Assembly (NCBI GenBank): GCA_040830725.1
Contig: JBFOMG010000001.1
Coordinates: 1-64,000 of the forward strand
Direction: 5' to 3'
DNA: 64,000 nt
Source of the DNA: JAWKWH01 sp040830725
Lineage (GTDB): Bacteria > Pseudomonadota > Alphaproteobacteria > Rhizobiales > Rhizobiaceae
Below, piece by piece: positions 54,791 to 63,167 of this stretch. The notes beneath the pieces are model-generated. The model was not told the origin of the DNA. It did not search any database and was given only the letters and a program-made list of their open reading frames with translations. Both the position numbers and the translations under genes were made by a program. Each line of letters opens with the position of its first letter. Within the stretch, counting starts at the first letter, position 1.

Positions 54791-55215
54791 GTCGCCGCTT
54801 GCTGCCTCCTTATGAATGAAAACACTAAGGAACGCGCAAAGTGAACTCTTTCGACCTTGTTGAGAAGAAGACGTGGCTGATGCTGCGCAGCCGAGGGGCG
54901 TTGAAGGTGTTGGGCCAGAAGCAGACCAAGGCGTCAGCAAAGGCAAGCGGCTCTGATTATTCGAAGATTGATGCTCAGATCCCGGCGCGGATCTATGGCA
55001 AAGTCTGGGCAAATAACCTGACCAATCGAACCGGTCTGCTCGAAGCGCAGATGGCCGCCGGGTAGATGATGACTGGGCTTTGGACAGCATTACTGCTCAG
55101 GGGACGGCGGGCCAGCCCATATGCGCCGGACCGGCGCCTTTGCAATAAAAGGTGGGACGAGAATGGTTGGGTCGCGCACGTACTGCTTGCGATAATACTA
55201 GTCTTCGTACTACAT
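54791..55215. other. Region between SDR and GntR/UTRA genes, with a doubtful small reading frame
   Basis: A GTG-started frame at 54841-55065 (74 codons, Lys/Ala-rich, AAGGAACGC upstream) might be a small protein; I recognise no family in it and its support is weak. The remainder up to the GntR operator is non-coding. Confidence 0.3.
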
Positions 55216-55227
55216 AGGTCTAGACCT
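55216..55227. promoter_or_regulatory. AGGTCTAGACCT palindrome, GntR/HutC-type operator upstream of the regulator gene
   Basis: Perfect 12-base palindrome 19 bases before the GntR/UTRA start. It is nearly identical to the TGGTCTAGACCA operators of NagR/DasR-type HutC-subfamily GntR regulators, and sits where it would block its own gene, suggesting autoregulation. Confidence 0.65.
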
Positions 55228-55246
55228 TTCGAAAGCGCAGTGTGAG

Positions 55247-55972
55247 ATGCAATTGAACCTACAGAAAATGCGACGCCAGGATGTCCCGCTGCATGCGGAA
55301 GTCGCAGCAGTCCTTAGACATCAGATCCGTTCAGGTACACTTCCGCACGGTGCCCGTTTACCAGCCCTCAGAGAGTTGACGGAGTCGCTTGGCGTCGCTC
55401 GCATGACAATTATCCAAGCCATGAATACGCTGGAGGAGGAAGGGCTGATCGAACGCCACTCTGGGCGCGGTACTTTCGTGAAGAAAATACCAACGCAGGA
55501 CCGGCACACACTACAAATGACCGCCGATATCTCTCAGCTCTATGCGATGGTTTCGCAGCTTGAAGTTGATGTGGACAGCAACAAGAGAGAGCAGGCCGAG
55601 TACAGAAAGAAAGATGGCCAGGATTTCCGCATAATTAAGCGCACTCATGTGAAGAACAAGAAGCCGTTCTGCTATGTGGAGCTGGAACTCGATGCTGCGA
55701 CATTCGAGAAGTCTCCGGATCGTTTTTTGAACGAAATAGCCGTGACGGTCTTGGAAGATCTGAACGTAAAAGTAGCAAACGCAAAGCAAAAGGTTACGAT
55801 TTCATATGCGGATTTCCAACTTGCGAGCACCCTGAACATTCCGGTGAACTCTGCTGTTTTCCGTGTATCCCGACAGTTCTTCGATAGCGACGGGAAAATC
55901 ATATACTCTGCACGGCTGGCCTACCCAGGTGAACTGCTTGAGCTGGAAATCGACTTCAACCTGCCGAAGTAG
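55247..55972 (+). CDS. GntR-family regulator with UTRA effector domain (HutC subfamily)
   Basis: 241 residues. The winged-helix domain occupies about residues 12-75 (HQIRSGTLPHGARLPALREL, then TIIQAMNTLEEEGLI and HSGRGTFV). The rest is a UTRA sensor fold with the ending SARLAYPGELLELEIDF typical of HutC/NagR proteins. It lies between the CoA-transferase operon and the SLC13 permease, with operator candidates at 51095, 55216, 56051 and 42416. Effector probably a small carboxylate or amine of the pathway. Confidence 0.85.
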   Translation: MQLNLQKMRRQDVPLHAEVAAVLRHQIRSGTLPHGARLPALRELTESLGVARMTIIQAMNTLEEEGLIERHSGRGTFVKKIPTQDRHTLQMTADISQLYAMVSQLEVDVDSNKREQAEYRKKDGQDFRIIKRTHVKNKKPFCYVELELDAATFEKSPDRFLNEIAVTVLEDLNVKVANAKQKVTISYADFQLASTLNIPVNSAVFRVSRQFFDSDGKIIYSARLAYPGELLELEIDFNLPK

Positions 55973-56050
55973 CTCCAAAAACCAATGAAATGACGCTGAG
56001 TGTTGCCTGCATGGCGCTATGGAATTGACGAATTCTTTCCATGATGCAAA

Positions 56051-56067
56051 CGTATATACATCTAGAT
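56051..56067. promoter_or_regulatory. CGTATATAC-ATCTAGAT double palindrome upstream of the broken gene
   Basis: GTATATAC (56052-56059) and ATCTAGAT (56060-56067) are adjacent palindromes. The first is shared with 51112-51119, including the preceding C. Likely a GntR/UTRA site for the leader that runs into the SLC13 permease gene. Confidence 0.45.
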
Positions 56068-56145
56068 TATTAGATTGATATGGAAGAGGAATTCAAAGAA
56101 ACTCCAATCGATTGAGATTGCCGCTTTGAACGCTGTCAAATTTGA

Positions 56146-56675
56146 TCTCCGACGGTGTCGACCGTCAATGGAGGCGCGGCAGCAGCTACCGAAGCCTTGC
56201 TGGATTATTACCGAGAAGATCTTCGACCGGGCCTATTTGCGTACGAGCGTCTCAAGCACACCGGAATGTTGCCGTTCTCGTTTTGTGCACAAGGCCATCG
56301 CGTCGGGAGGTTCGACCGGGAAAACATTCTCACTCGCTGTGGCGTTTATGTTGGCGATGGGCAGACCGATGTGACCCCAACTCACCATGTGGTCTCCAGA
56401 AAGGAACCGAGAGATGAGTATTTATCACTATCTTGGCCGCAAATCCGGCGGGTCCAAATGAAGTGTTAGTCCCCATGCTCCAAACTTTCCGCGAAGTGGT
56501 GGGATCAGACTGCCCGGTGACTCTCGAGAAGGCGACCTTGCGCCACCTGCGCAACGAGTTCTGCTTCGATGTCCTGGCAATCGAGAATGGACATGTCGAC
56601 CTGGCAACTGAACCAAGTCCGGTTGGCCTGCCAGACCCGGATATTCTGAAGATCTACTCAGAAGACCTCGAATAA
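56146..56675 (+). pseudogene. Frameshifted gene of unknown function preceding the SLC13 permease
   Basis: Two consecutive frames look protein-like. The first (56155-56469) includes GLFAYERLKHTGMLPFSFCA and VYVGDGQTDVTPTHHV; the second (56433-56675) runs LAANPAGPNEVLVPM to VGLPDPDILKIYSEDLE. They overlap with a shift of one frame near 56430. Either a single gene of about 170 residues broken by a frameshift, or two small genes. The stop TAA shares a base with the permease ATG (TAATG), so translation of the second part is coupled to the permease. I do not recognise the family. Confidence 0.4.
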
Positions 56676-58552
56676 TGCCGATTGAGCCCACAACTGAAAT
56701 GATCGTGGTTATTGCGATACTTGGCTTGACCGTCACGCTTTTTGTGACCGAGGTCTTCCGGATCGACTTCACTGCGATCCTCGTGATGGTCACCCTGGGT
56801 ATGCTGTCTCAGGTACCCGGCCTTTCCAACCTGGCCAACACATCGACCTTGTTTTCCGGGTTCTCCTCCAATGCCGTAATGTCGATCATTGCGGTTATGA
56901 TCATTGGTGCCGGCCTCGACAAGACAGGACTAATGAGCCAAGTCGCCGGCACAATCCTAAAATTCGGCGGCTCGACTGAAGGGAGGATAATTCCCATCAT
57001 ATCAAGCGCGGTCGGATTCATCTCTTCATTCATGCAGAATGTGGGTGCCGCGGCGCTTTTTCTTCCGGTAGTCAGCCGAATCTCGGTCCGAACCGAAATC
57101 CCCATGAGCCGCCTTCTGATGCCAATGGGATTTTGTGCGATCCTCGGCGGTACTATGACAATGGTTGGATCGTCTCCATTGATCCTTTTGAACGATCTGA
57201 TCCTGACAGCCAATGCAAGCCTGCCTGACGGTCAAATGATGGAAACGTTCGATCTATTCGATGTAACCCCAATCGGTCTTGCCCTCGTCCTGACGGGAAT
57301 CCTGTATTTCGTCGTCTTTGGACGGCTGATCCTGCCCGCCCAAACACGAGCAGATGTTGTCAGCGGTGTTTCCATGCATGACTACGTTCAAAACCTCTAT
57401 GGCATCGACACGGACATATTCGAGGTCATCGTTCCGGGTGGCTGCCCGCTGGCCGGCAAGACCTTCAGGGAAGTTATGTTTGAACAGCACATCTACGTGG
57501 TCGGCTCGAATTTTGAAGGCAAGACTTACATGTCGCCTCTCACATCAACCGTTGTGACGGCACCCTGCAGACTGGCGGTTATTGGACGAGAACAAGACGT
57601 TCGTGCGATGGCTGACGCAACTGGCCTGCGCGTCTTGCCAAAGCTTGACGTCTTCTCCGACACATTTGCGTCGACCATTGCCGGGGTCGCAGAAATCGTC
57701 ATCCCGCCAGGTTCCAGCGTCATCGGGAAGACTCCCGTCGAATTGCTGATGCGACGCACCTACGGCACCAATCTTCTTGCCGTTCATCGTGGTTCGGAAA
57801 CGCTCAGCCTGGTCGAGACAGAAGACCACGCCCCAAGCTACATCGGCGATGTGGAATTGAGGGCGGGGGATACGCTAATTACCTATGTCAGGTGGGACCG
57901 CTTGGCGAAACTCACGCGAGATCGCGACTTCGTCGTTGTGACGCAGGATTTCCCGCGCGAAGAGTTGCGCCCCAAAAAAGTACCTCACGCACTGGTTTTT
58001 TTCCTGCTCGCGCTCGGGCTTATTCTGTTTACCGACATCCGGCTGTCCCTATGCCTCCTCTTTGGCGCGGCAGGAATGATCTTGACACGTGTTTTGAGCA
58101 TCGAGGAGGCCTATGAGGCCGTAAGCTGGAGCACTGTATTCCTGTTGGCGAGCCTCATTCCGCTTGGCCAGGCCGTGCAGGCGACCGGCACCGCCGATTG
58201 GATTGCGCAGCAGATACTTTCACTTCTCGACGGTATGCCAATCTATGGACTGCAGATCGGGGTTGCTGTGCTCGCCACAGGCTTCACACTCGTAATGTCA
58301 AACGTCGGTGCGACGGTCTTGCTTGTCCCGTTGGCCGTTTCGATAGCCGTCTCCGCAGGTGGTGATCCGGCTGTTTTCGCACTGACAGTAGCGATAGCGA
58401 CGTCAAACTCGTTCTTGATACCGACCCATCAGGTCAATGCCCTGATCATGGGGCCGGCGGGATACAAGGTCGCCGATTTCCTGAAGGCAGGTGGGATTAT
58501 GACGATCTTATTTTTAGCAGTGTCGATGACAATGATGAACCTCGTTTACTGA
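56675..58552 (+). CDS. SLC13-family permease with two TrkA-C domains
   Basis: 625 residues. Roughly 12 hydrophobic segments divided by a soluble insert at about residues 230-410 that holds two TrkA-C-like domains (CPLAGKTFREVM... and GSSVIGKTPVELLMRR). FMQNVGAAALFLP and the second-half MSNVGATVLLVPL are the conserved substrate hairpins with Asn. Members take up sulfate, dicarboxylates or other anions with sodium. The ATG overlaps the preceding stop. Probably the uptake route for the right-half pathway. Confidence 0.85.
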   Translation: MPIEPTTEMIVVIAILGLTVTLFVTEVFRIDFTAILVMVTLGMLSQVPGLSNLANTSTLFSGFSSNAVMSIIAVMIIGAGLDKTGLMSQVAGTILKFGGSTEGRIIPIISSAVGFISSFMQNVGAAALFLPVVSRISVRTEIPMSRLLMPMGFCAILGGTMTMVGSSPLILLNDLILTANASLPDGQMMETFDLFDVTPIGLALVLTGILYFVVFGRLILPAQTRADVVSGVSMHDYVQNLYGIDTDIFEVIVPGGCPLAGKTFREVMFEQHIYVVGSNFEGKTYMSPLTSTVVTAPCRLAVIGREQDVRAMADATGLRVLPKLDVFSDTFASTIAGVAEIVIPPGSSVIGKTPVELLMRRTYGTNLLAVHRGSETLSLVETEDHAPSYIGDVELRAGDTLITYVRWDRLAKLTRDRDFVVVTQDFPREELRPKKVPHALVFFLLALGLILFTDIRLSLCLLFGAAGMILTRVLSIEEAYEAVSWSTVFLLASLIPLGQAVQATGTADWIAQQILSLLDGMPIYGLQIGVAVLATGFTLVMSNVGATVLLVPLAVSIAVSAGGDPAVFALTVAIATSNSFLIPTHQVNALIMGPAGYKVADFLKAGGIMTILFLAVSMTMMNLVY

Positions 58553-58682
58553 TCCATGAAGGCAAGGCGAGATCAAAAAACACCATGTCCGCAACCCTGC
58601 GCAGGGACGATTCCGTTTGCGCCATTTGATCCGGCAACTCGATGGCCCGCGCGCTAGAACCAATAGTTAGAGGAGATGAGAG

Positions 58683-59006
58683 ATGGCAATATTTGAAGTG
58701 CGGATTTACCCGGTCAGAGAAGGCGGCATGGATGAATGGGTTGCATTCATGCACGACAAGGTCCGCCCGTTCATCGAAAAAAAGGGTATGAAGGTCGAGG
58801 CCATGTTTCGCGGCGTTGAAGATCCAAACCGGTACATCTTCATCCGCAGTTTCAAGGATGCCGCCCATCGCGAGGCACTGACGGAGGCTGTTTATGGCTC
58901 ACAGGACTGGCAAGAGAATTACAAGCCGACCGTGCGCCGTCTGGTGGATGTCGAGAACTCGGTCATCCACGTGATGACTGAGACATCCGAGTCGCCAATG
59001 AAGTGA
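58683..59006 (+). CDS. NIPSNAP-family protein
   Basis: 107 residues, single ferredoxin-like NIPSNAP domain (FEVRIYPVREGGMDEWV; YIFIRSFKDAAHREAL). GAGGAGATGAG precedes the ATG. The family is common beside oxidation and aromatic/aliphatic catabolic genes, with no settled activity. Downstream of the permease by 130 bases, likely same transcript. Confidence 0.75.
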   Translation: MAIFEVRIYPVREGGMDEWVAFMHDKVRPFIEKKGMKVEAMFRGVEDPNRYIFIRSFKDAAHREALTEAVYGSQDWQENYKPTVRRLVDVENSVIHVMTETSESPMK

Positions 59007-59088
59007 TCCCTTTGGAAAGAGCGTGCCGCAAAAGTAAATGCGTCTCTTTCATTTACCGGTTTTCCTGGAGAGCGCGATTGTGCCTTTG

Positions 59089-59868
59089 CTATTGTGCAAG
59101 CCAGCCGGCGTCTACAACAATCGTTGTGCCGCGGATCTCCGAGGCCGCTTCAGAGCACAAGTAGATAACTGCTTGCCCAATCTGCTCAGGCAAGACGAAG
59201 TTGCCGGATGGGTGTTTTTCCTTCAAGAAACTGGCGTTCGCTTCTTCCGGGGATAAACCTTCCCGTTCGGCAAGTGCATCGATCTGCTTCTGGACAAGGG
59301 GAGTCAGAACAAAGCCCGGACTGACCGCGTTGCATGTGATCGCCGTTCTCGCGTTCTCCAGCGCCACGACTTTGGTCAAACCCAGAACCCCATGTTTTGC
59401 TGTGACATATGCCGCCTTATGGACCGAGGCGACGTGCCCATGCGCCGACGCAATGTTCACGATCCGACCATAGCGGTTTGCCTTCATGTAAGGGAGCGCG
59501 ACCTGGATTGCATGAAAATTCGAAGACAGGTTGATTGCCAGGATCTGATCCCATTTCTTGGCGGGGAAATCCTCAACCGAAGCTGTGTACTGGATACCCG
59601 CGTTGTTGACGAGGATATCCACTGAACCGAACGCATCATGACAATCATCGACCATTCCCTTGATCTCGTCGGGCTTGGTCATGTCGGCCCCACTGTACCG
59701 GACCTCGATGGAGTTTTCCGAAGCCATTCGCTTGACGATTGCCTCGATCTCGGACGCACCACCAAAACCGTTGAGCAGGATGTTGTTACCCGCTTCGGCA
59801 AGAGATCTTGCAACGGCTAGTCCTATACCGCTGGTCGAACCGGTGACAATTGCGGTTCTACGAGTCAT
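59089..59868 (-). CDS. bdhA: D-3-hydroxybutyrate dehydrogenase
   Basis: 259 residues, SDR fold. TGSTSGIGLAVARSL, the VRYSGADMTKPDEI segment, NNAGIQYTASVEDF and YVTAKHGVLGLTKVVALE, together with TRAITCNAVSPGFVLTPLVQKQID-like sequence, are closely those of bacterial BdhA. It interconverts 3-hydroxybutyrate and acetoacetate. It is 12 bases after the fused TRAP permease gene, as the last gene of a leftward operon. Acetoacetate from the BKACE step and hydroxybutyrate from PHA would both be its substrates. Confidence 0.85.
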   Translation of the reverse strand: MTRRTAIVTGSTSGIGLAVARSLAEAGNNILLNGFGGASEIEAIVKRMASENSIEVRYSGADMTKPDEIKGMVDDCHDAFGSVDILVNNAGIQYTASVEDFPAKKWDQILAINLSSNFHAIQVALPYMKANRYGRIVNIASAHGHVASVHKAAYVTAKHGVLGLTKVVALENARTAITCNAVSPGFVLTPLVQKQIDALAEREGLSPEEANASFLKEKHPSGNFVLPEQIGQAVIYLCSEAASEIRGTTIVVDAGWLAQ

Positions 59869-59880
59869 TTGCGATTTCCA

Positions 59881-61887
59881 TCAATCAAGAGGCGCCAAAA
59901 TATCCATGGAGTTCGGCAGCCAGAGCACAATATCCGGGAAGATGGTGAGCAATATGATCACCAACACCTCGACGATTACGAAGGGGACGATCCCACGATA
60001 GATCGTAGCCATTGACACGTTGTACTTCTTGGCCACTCCGTGGATGACGAAGACGTTGATGCCAACCGGTGGGGTGATCTGTCCCATCTCCATCATGATT
60101 ACCATAATCACGCCGAACCAGATCGGGTCGAAGCCCAGGCCAACCACAGTCGGGAAGAGGATCGGCAAGGTCAGCATCATCATCGGGATGATGTTCATCA
60201 CCATGCCGAGGACCAGATACAGAAGAAGGATTAAGAAGTAGATGATATAGCGCGAGACATCGAGCGTGCTCAGGAAGTTCGCGAAAGACAGTGGTAAGTC
60301 GGTCAGCGTAATGAAGTAGCCCAGCAGGCCGACCCCAATCAAAATCGTGAAGATCATGGCACTGGTCGTCGTCGCCTCCAAAAGCGCGTCGAAGAGCTTG
60401 TGGCGGTTAAACCCTTTTGCAAACAGCGCAATCAAAAGTGCGCCACTAGCACCTACCCCGCCCGCTTCGGTTGGAGTCAGAATACCGGAGTAGATGCCAC
60501 CGATCACGGCCGCGAACAGGGCGCCAACAGGCCAGATGTCAAAGATCGATTGCGCGACTTGACGTGCCGTGAACTTTTCGGACTTCGGACCAAGACTGGG
60601 ATTGATGACACACTGCACATAGGCTGCGAGGGCAAAACCGACCGTCAGGATGATGCCCGGAATGATGCCCGCCATGAACATCTTGCCGATCGACTGCTCG
60701 GTGATGATGCCATAGACCACGAAGCCAATGCTCGGCGGAATGAGAATGCCAAGCGTCCCGCCTGCGGCGACAGCGCCGGTCGCAAGAGAGTCGTCGTAAT
60801 TGTACTTCTTCATCTCCGGGATCGATACCGATCCCATCGTCGCCGCAGAGGCCACGCTGTCACCGCAAATCGCAGCAAAGCCTCCGCAACCGGCAACTGT
60901 GCCGACCGCCAGGCCACCTGGCAGGCGGCCAAACACCTTGATTCCCGCGTTGTAGAGCTTCGCGCCTATCCCGGCATGAAGGATCAGGAAACCCATCAGC
61001 AGAAAGAACGGAATGACGACAAAGAAGTAGACGGCGACTGAGTCATAGGTGTTGATCTTGGCGACATTGAATGCAACCTCGCTCCCGATCAGGTAAAACA
61101 GCCCGGTCAGCCCGACGAATGCCATCGAGAAGCCCACCGGGAAACCGAGAAGCAGTATCACCATCAGATATACCGTGTAGAGTATCCCAATCGCCGGAGA
61201 ACTCAGATCCGGGACCGCCATTTTCAGGAGTATCCCCGAAAAAATCCCGATCAGTGCCACAAAAATAATTCCGGCGAAGACGACCGGGAACCCGCCGCGT
61301 TCCTTATAGTGCTGCACTAGGCCTGAGAGGTGCGAGAAGAGCAGTGCAATCAGCACAAGGGCCATCAACAAGGTACCAAGAGCAACAGCCCCATAGAGAA
61401 CCCAGTAAGGCATGCCGATAATGTCCGATATCTCGTCGCGTTCCAGAGCCTCCCCCGCGCGCGACATAGTGAGTAAACTCATTGCACCGAATATAAAAGC
61501 GCCCCAGATATTAAAGACACTTTGAAGAATGCTGTTCACATGTGATTGCAATTGGGATGTGAAAAGATCGACGGCCACATGCTGGTTTTTCAGCATAGTG
61601 TACGCGATGCTGAAGAACGCCATGAATACAAGCATGAACGTCTGGAGTTCGATCATCCCGGATAACGGGCTATTGAAAACCAAGCGGCTGACAAGATCGA
61701 CGACCATTGCAAGCGACATGAGAAGTGTCAGGATGGCTGCCGCGTAACATAGATACCGGCAAACCGGATCCAAAACTCCGTGGGCTGCTATCGCAATTCT
61801 GCCGAAAAGGTCCTGTCCTGGTTCAGGTTCCCGTGGCCCACTACTTTCTATCTCAGTAAGGTCGATGACTGGATTTTCGTTTGCCAT
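59881..61887 (-). CDS. Fused TRAP transporter permease DctQM
   Basis: 668 residues: four N-terminal segments form DctQ (to about residue 200), and the rest is DctM with CGDSVASAATMGSVSIPEMK, GTLGILIPPSIGFVVYGI and GILTPTEAGGVGASG. Such QM fusions are common. GGAAGGATG precedes the ATG. Partner of the DctP protein at 62032-63102, 145 bases upstream, and followed by bdhA, so the substrate might be a hydroxy acid or related carboxylate. Confidence 0.9.
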   Translation of the reverse strand: MANENPVIDLTEIESSGPREPEPGQDLFGRIAIAAHGVLDPVCRYLCYAAAILTLLMSLAMVVDLVSRLVFNSPLSGMIELQTFMLVFMAFFSIAYTMLKNQHVAVDLFTSQLQSHVNSILQSVFNIWGAFIFGAMSLLTMSRAGEALERDEISDIIGMPYWVLYGAVALGTLLMALVLIALLFSHLSGLVQHYKERGGFPVVFAGIIFVALIGIFSGILLKMAVPDLSSPAIGILYTVYLMVILLLGFPVGFSMAFVGLTGLFYLIGSEVAFNVAKINTYDSVAVYFFVVIPFFLLMGFLILHAGIGAKLYNAGIKVFGRLPGGLAVGTVAGCGGFAAICGDSVASAATMGSVSIPEMKKYNYDDSLATGAVAAGGTLGILIPPSIGFVVYGIITEQSIGKMFMAGIIPGIILTVGFALAAYVQCVINPSLGPKSEKFTARQVAQSIFDIWPVGALFAAVIGGIYSGILTPTEAGGVGASGALLIALFAKGFNRHKLFDALLEATTTSAMIFTILIGVGLLGYFITLTDLPLSFANFLSTLDVSRYIIYFLILLLYLVLGMVMNIIPMMMLTLPILFPTVVGLGFDPIWFGVIMVIMMEMGQITPPVGINVFVIHGVAKKYNVSMATIYRGIVPFVIVEVLVIILLTIFPDIVLWLPNSMDILAPLD

Positions 61888-61959
61888 GGAAACATCCTTC
61901 CAGGAATGTGGTTTAGTGTTTCCCCGATCGGCATTCGATCAATTTCTCGGGGTGGTGCC

Positions 61960-61986
61960 GGACCGCCGCGCAGGCGGCGGCGGTCC
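61960..61986 (-). terminator. Intercistronic hairpin between dctP and dctQM
   Basis: GGACCGCCGC (61960-61969) pairs perfectly with GCGGCGGTCC (61977-61986), loop of 7. It lies between the stop of dctP and start of dctQM, like the hairpin at 9832-9859 in the first TRAP operon. No T-run; more consistent with RNA stabilisation and reduced read-through. Confidence 0.55.
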
Positions 61987-62031
61987 AACTAATCAAGGCA
62001 GGCATGGGTTACTCAGGGATGCCAGCAGGCG

Positions 62032-63102
62032 TCACTCCTGCCAGTCGTCGCCCCACCAATCGGCGCCAGTATATTCCATACCCTTGAATTCGGCAGTGTA
62101 TTCGCGGACAGTTGCTAGGATAGACTCACCGTCAATCCCCTTGCTTTCCATCAAAGCCAGCCACTCGTCATAGGCGGGTTTGGTCTTCGCAACCCATTTT
62201 GCCTTTTCCTCGGGCGACAACCGTATGATCGTGTCACCTCGGCCTTCCATCTTAGAAATCGACGAGTTCCGGCGATTGTCGACGATCGCACCGGTATAGT
62301 TTGTTAGCTCGTTTTCCATCGACTTGAAGATTTCCCGCTGTTCCGGTGTCAACTTGTCCCACATCTGCTGTGACATGGTCATCGGAAGCATAACGAACGG
62401 ACCGCCAACCAGAGAGTGGTTGCTCGTATGGTCGGTCATTTTCCATTTGATGATCGGTGCGGTCGGAAACCAGATCCCGTCGATGGCTTTCCGTTGGAGA
62501 GACACATATATGTCCTCGAGCTTGATATTGCGTGGTGTAGCGCCAAGCAATTCGCTGTAGGTGATACCCGATTTCGAAAACGAGCCGATTTCCAATCCCT
62601 GAAGGTCTTCCAAAGTCTTCACCGGATCGACATCCTTGTGAACGTGCAGGTTAAAAAAGTCCGAGACATGGAAACCGAGCGGTACCAATCCTTCAAACTC
62701 TGCCTGGATCTCCGGTACATTGTGATAGAGCTTCTGCAGCACATGGTTCGCTTCGACAGTGCTGTCGAACTGGAACGGCAGTGTCATGACGTGGGTCGCT
62801 GGAAAAAGACTTTCTTGGGTGAAGATCGCGGTACCGACAACCAGATCGACAAGCCCCGATTTCAGGCCATCGACGGTCTGCGGAGCTTTTACCAGCGTGC
62901 CCCCGTGAAACCATTTGAAGGTAATTTCCCCATTTGTCCGCCGCGTTATCTCTTCGAAGTAGCGAGTGTAAGGGTACTGCACGAGATAGTGGCTTTCAGG
63001 CTCATAGCTACCTACCTTAATTTCAAGTGCTGAGGCTGAGGGGGCATACGCCATCGTGACCATCGCCACTGCGGCGGCGCCAAACCAATGTTTCATTTTC
63101 AT
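62032..63102 (-). CDS. dctP: TRAP transporter solute-binding protein, second system
   Basis: 356 residues from the ATG at 63102, with GGGAGAAAGAC upstream (ATG at 63096 is also possible). Signal peptide: MKMKHW then a hydrophobic core, cleavage near ASALE. GSYEPESHYLVQYPYTRYFEE, FFNLHVHKDVDP and LQGLEIGSFSKSG are DctP-like; the Arg-binding strand is less typical than in the first copy, so ligand differs. Follows a transketolase gene on the same strand, suggesting a sugar- or hydroxy-acid ligand. Confidence 0.85.
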   Translation of the reverse strand: MKMKHWFGAAAVAMVTMAYAPSASALEIKVGSYEPESHYLVQYPYTRYFEEITRRTNGEITFKWFHGGTLVKAPQTVDGLKSGLVDLVVGTAIFTQESLFPATHVMTLPFQFDSTVEANHVLQKLYHNVPEIQAEFEGLVPLGFHVSDFFNLHVHKDVDPVKTLEDLQGLEIGSFSKSGITYSELLGATPRNIKLEDIYVSLQRKAIDGIWFPTAPIIKWKMTDHTSNHSLVGGPFVMLPMTMSQQMWDKLTPEQREIFKSMENELTNYTGAIVDNRRNSSISKMEGRGDTIIRLSPEEKAKWVAKTKPAYDEWLALMESKGIDGESILATVREYTAEFKGMEYTGADWWGDDWQE

Positions 63103-63167
63103 GTCTTTCTCCCTAGTTGTGAAAATTATGAGCACGAGGTTCGTGCGGTTGAGTTCGTCTATTCAGC

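Noticed and set aside
54841..55065. 74-codon GTG frame as a real small gene
   Set aside because: Plausible ribosome site only; no recognisable fold, composition biased to Lys/Ala/Gly. Mentioned in the region entry but not called.
56075..56374. 99-codon frame overlapping the broken gene
   Set aside because: Composition not protein-like and it overlaps the more convincing frame at 56155-56469.
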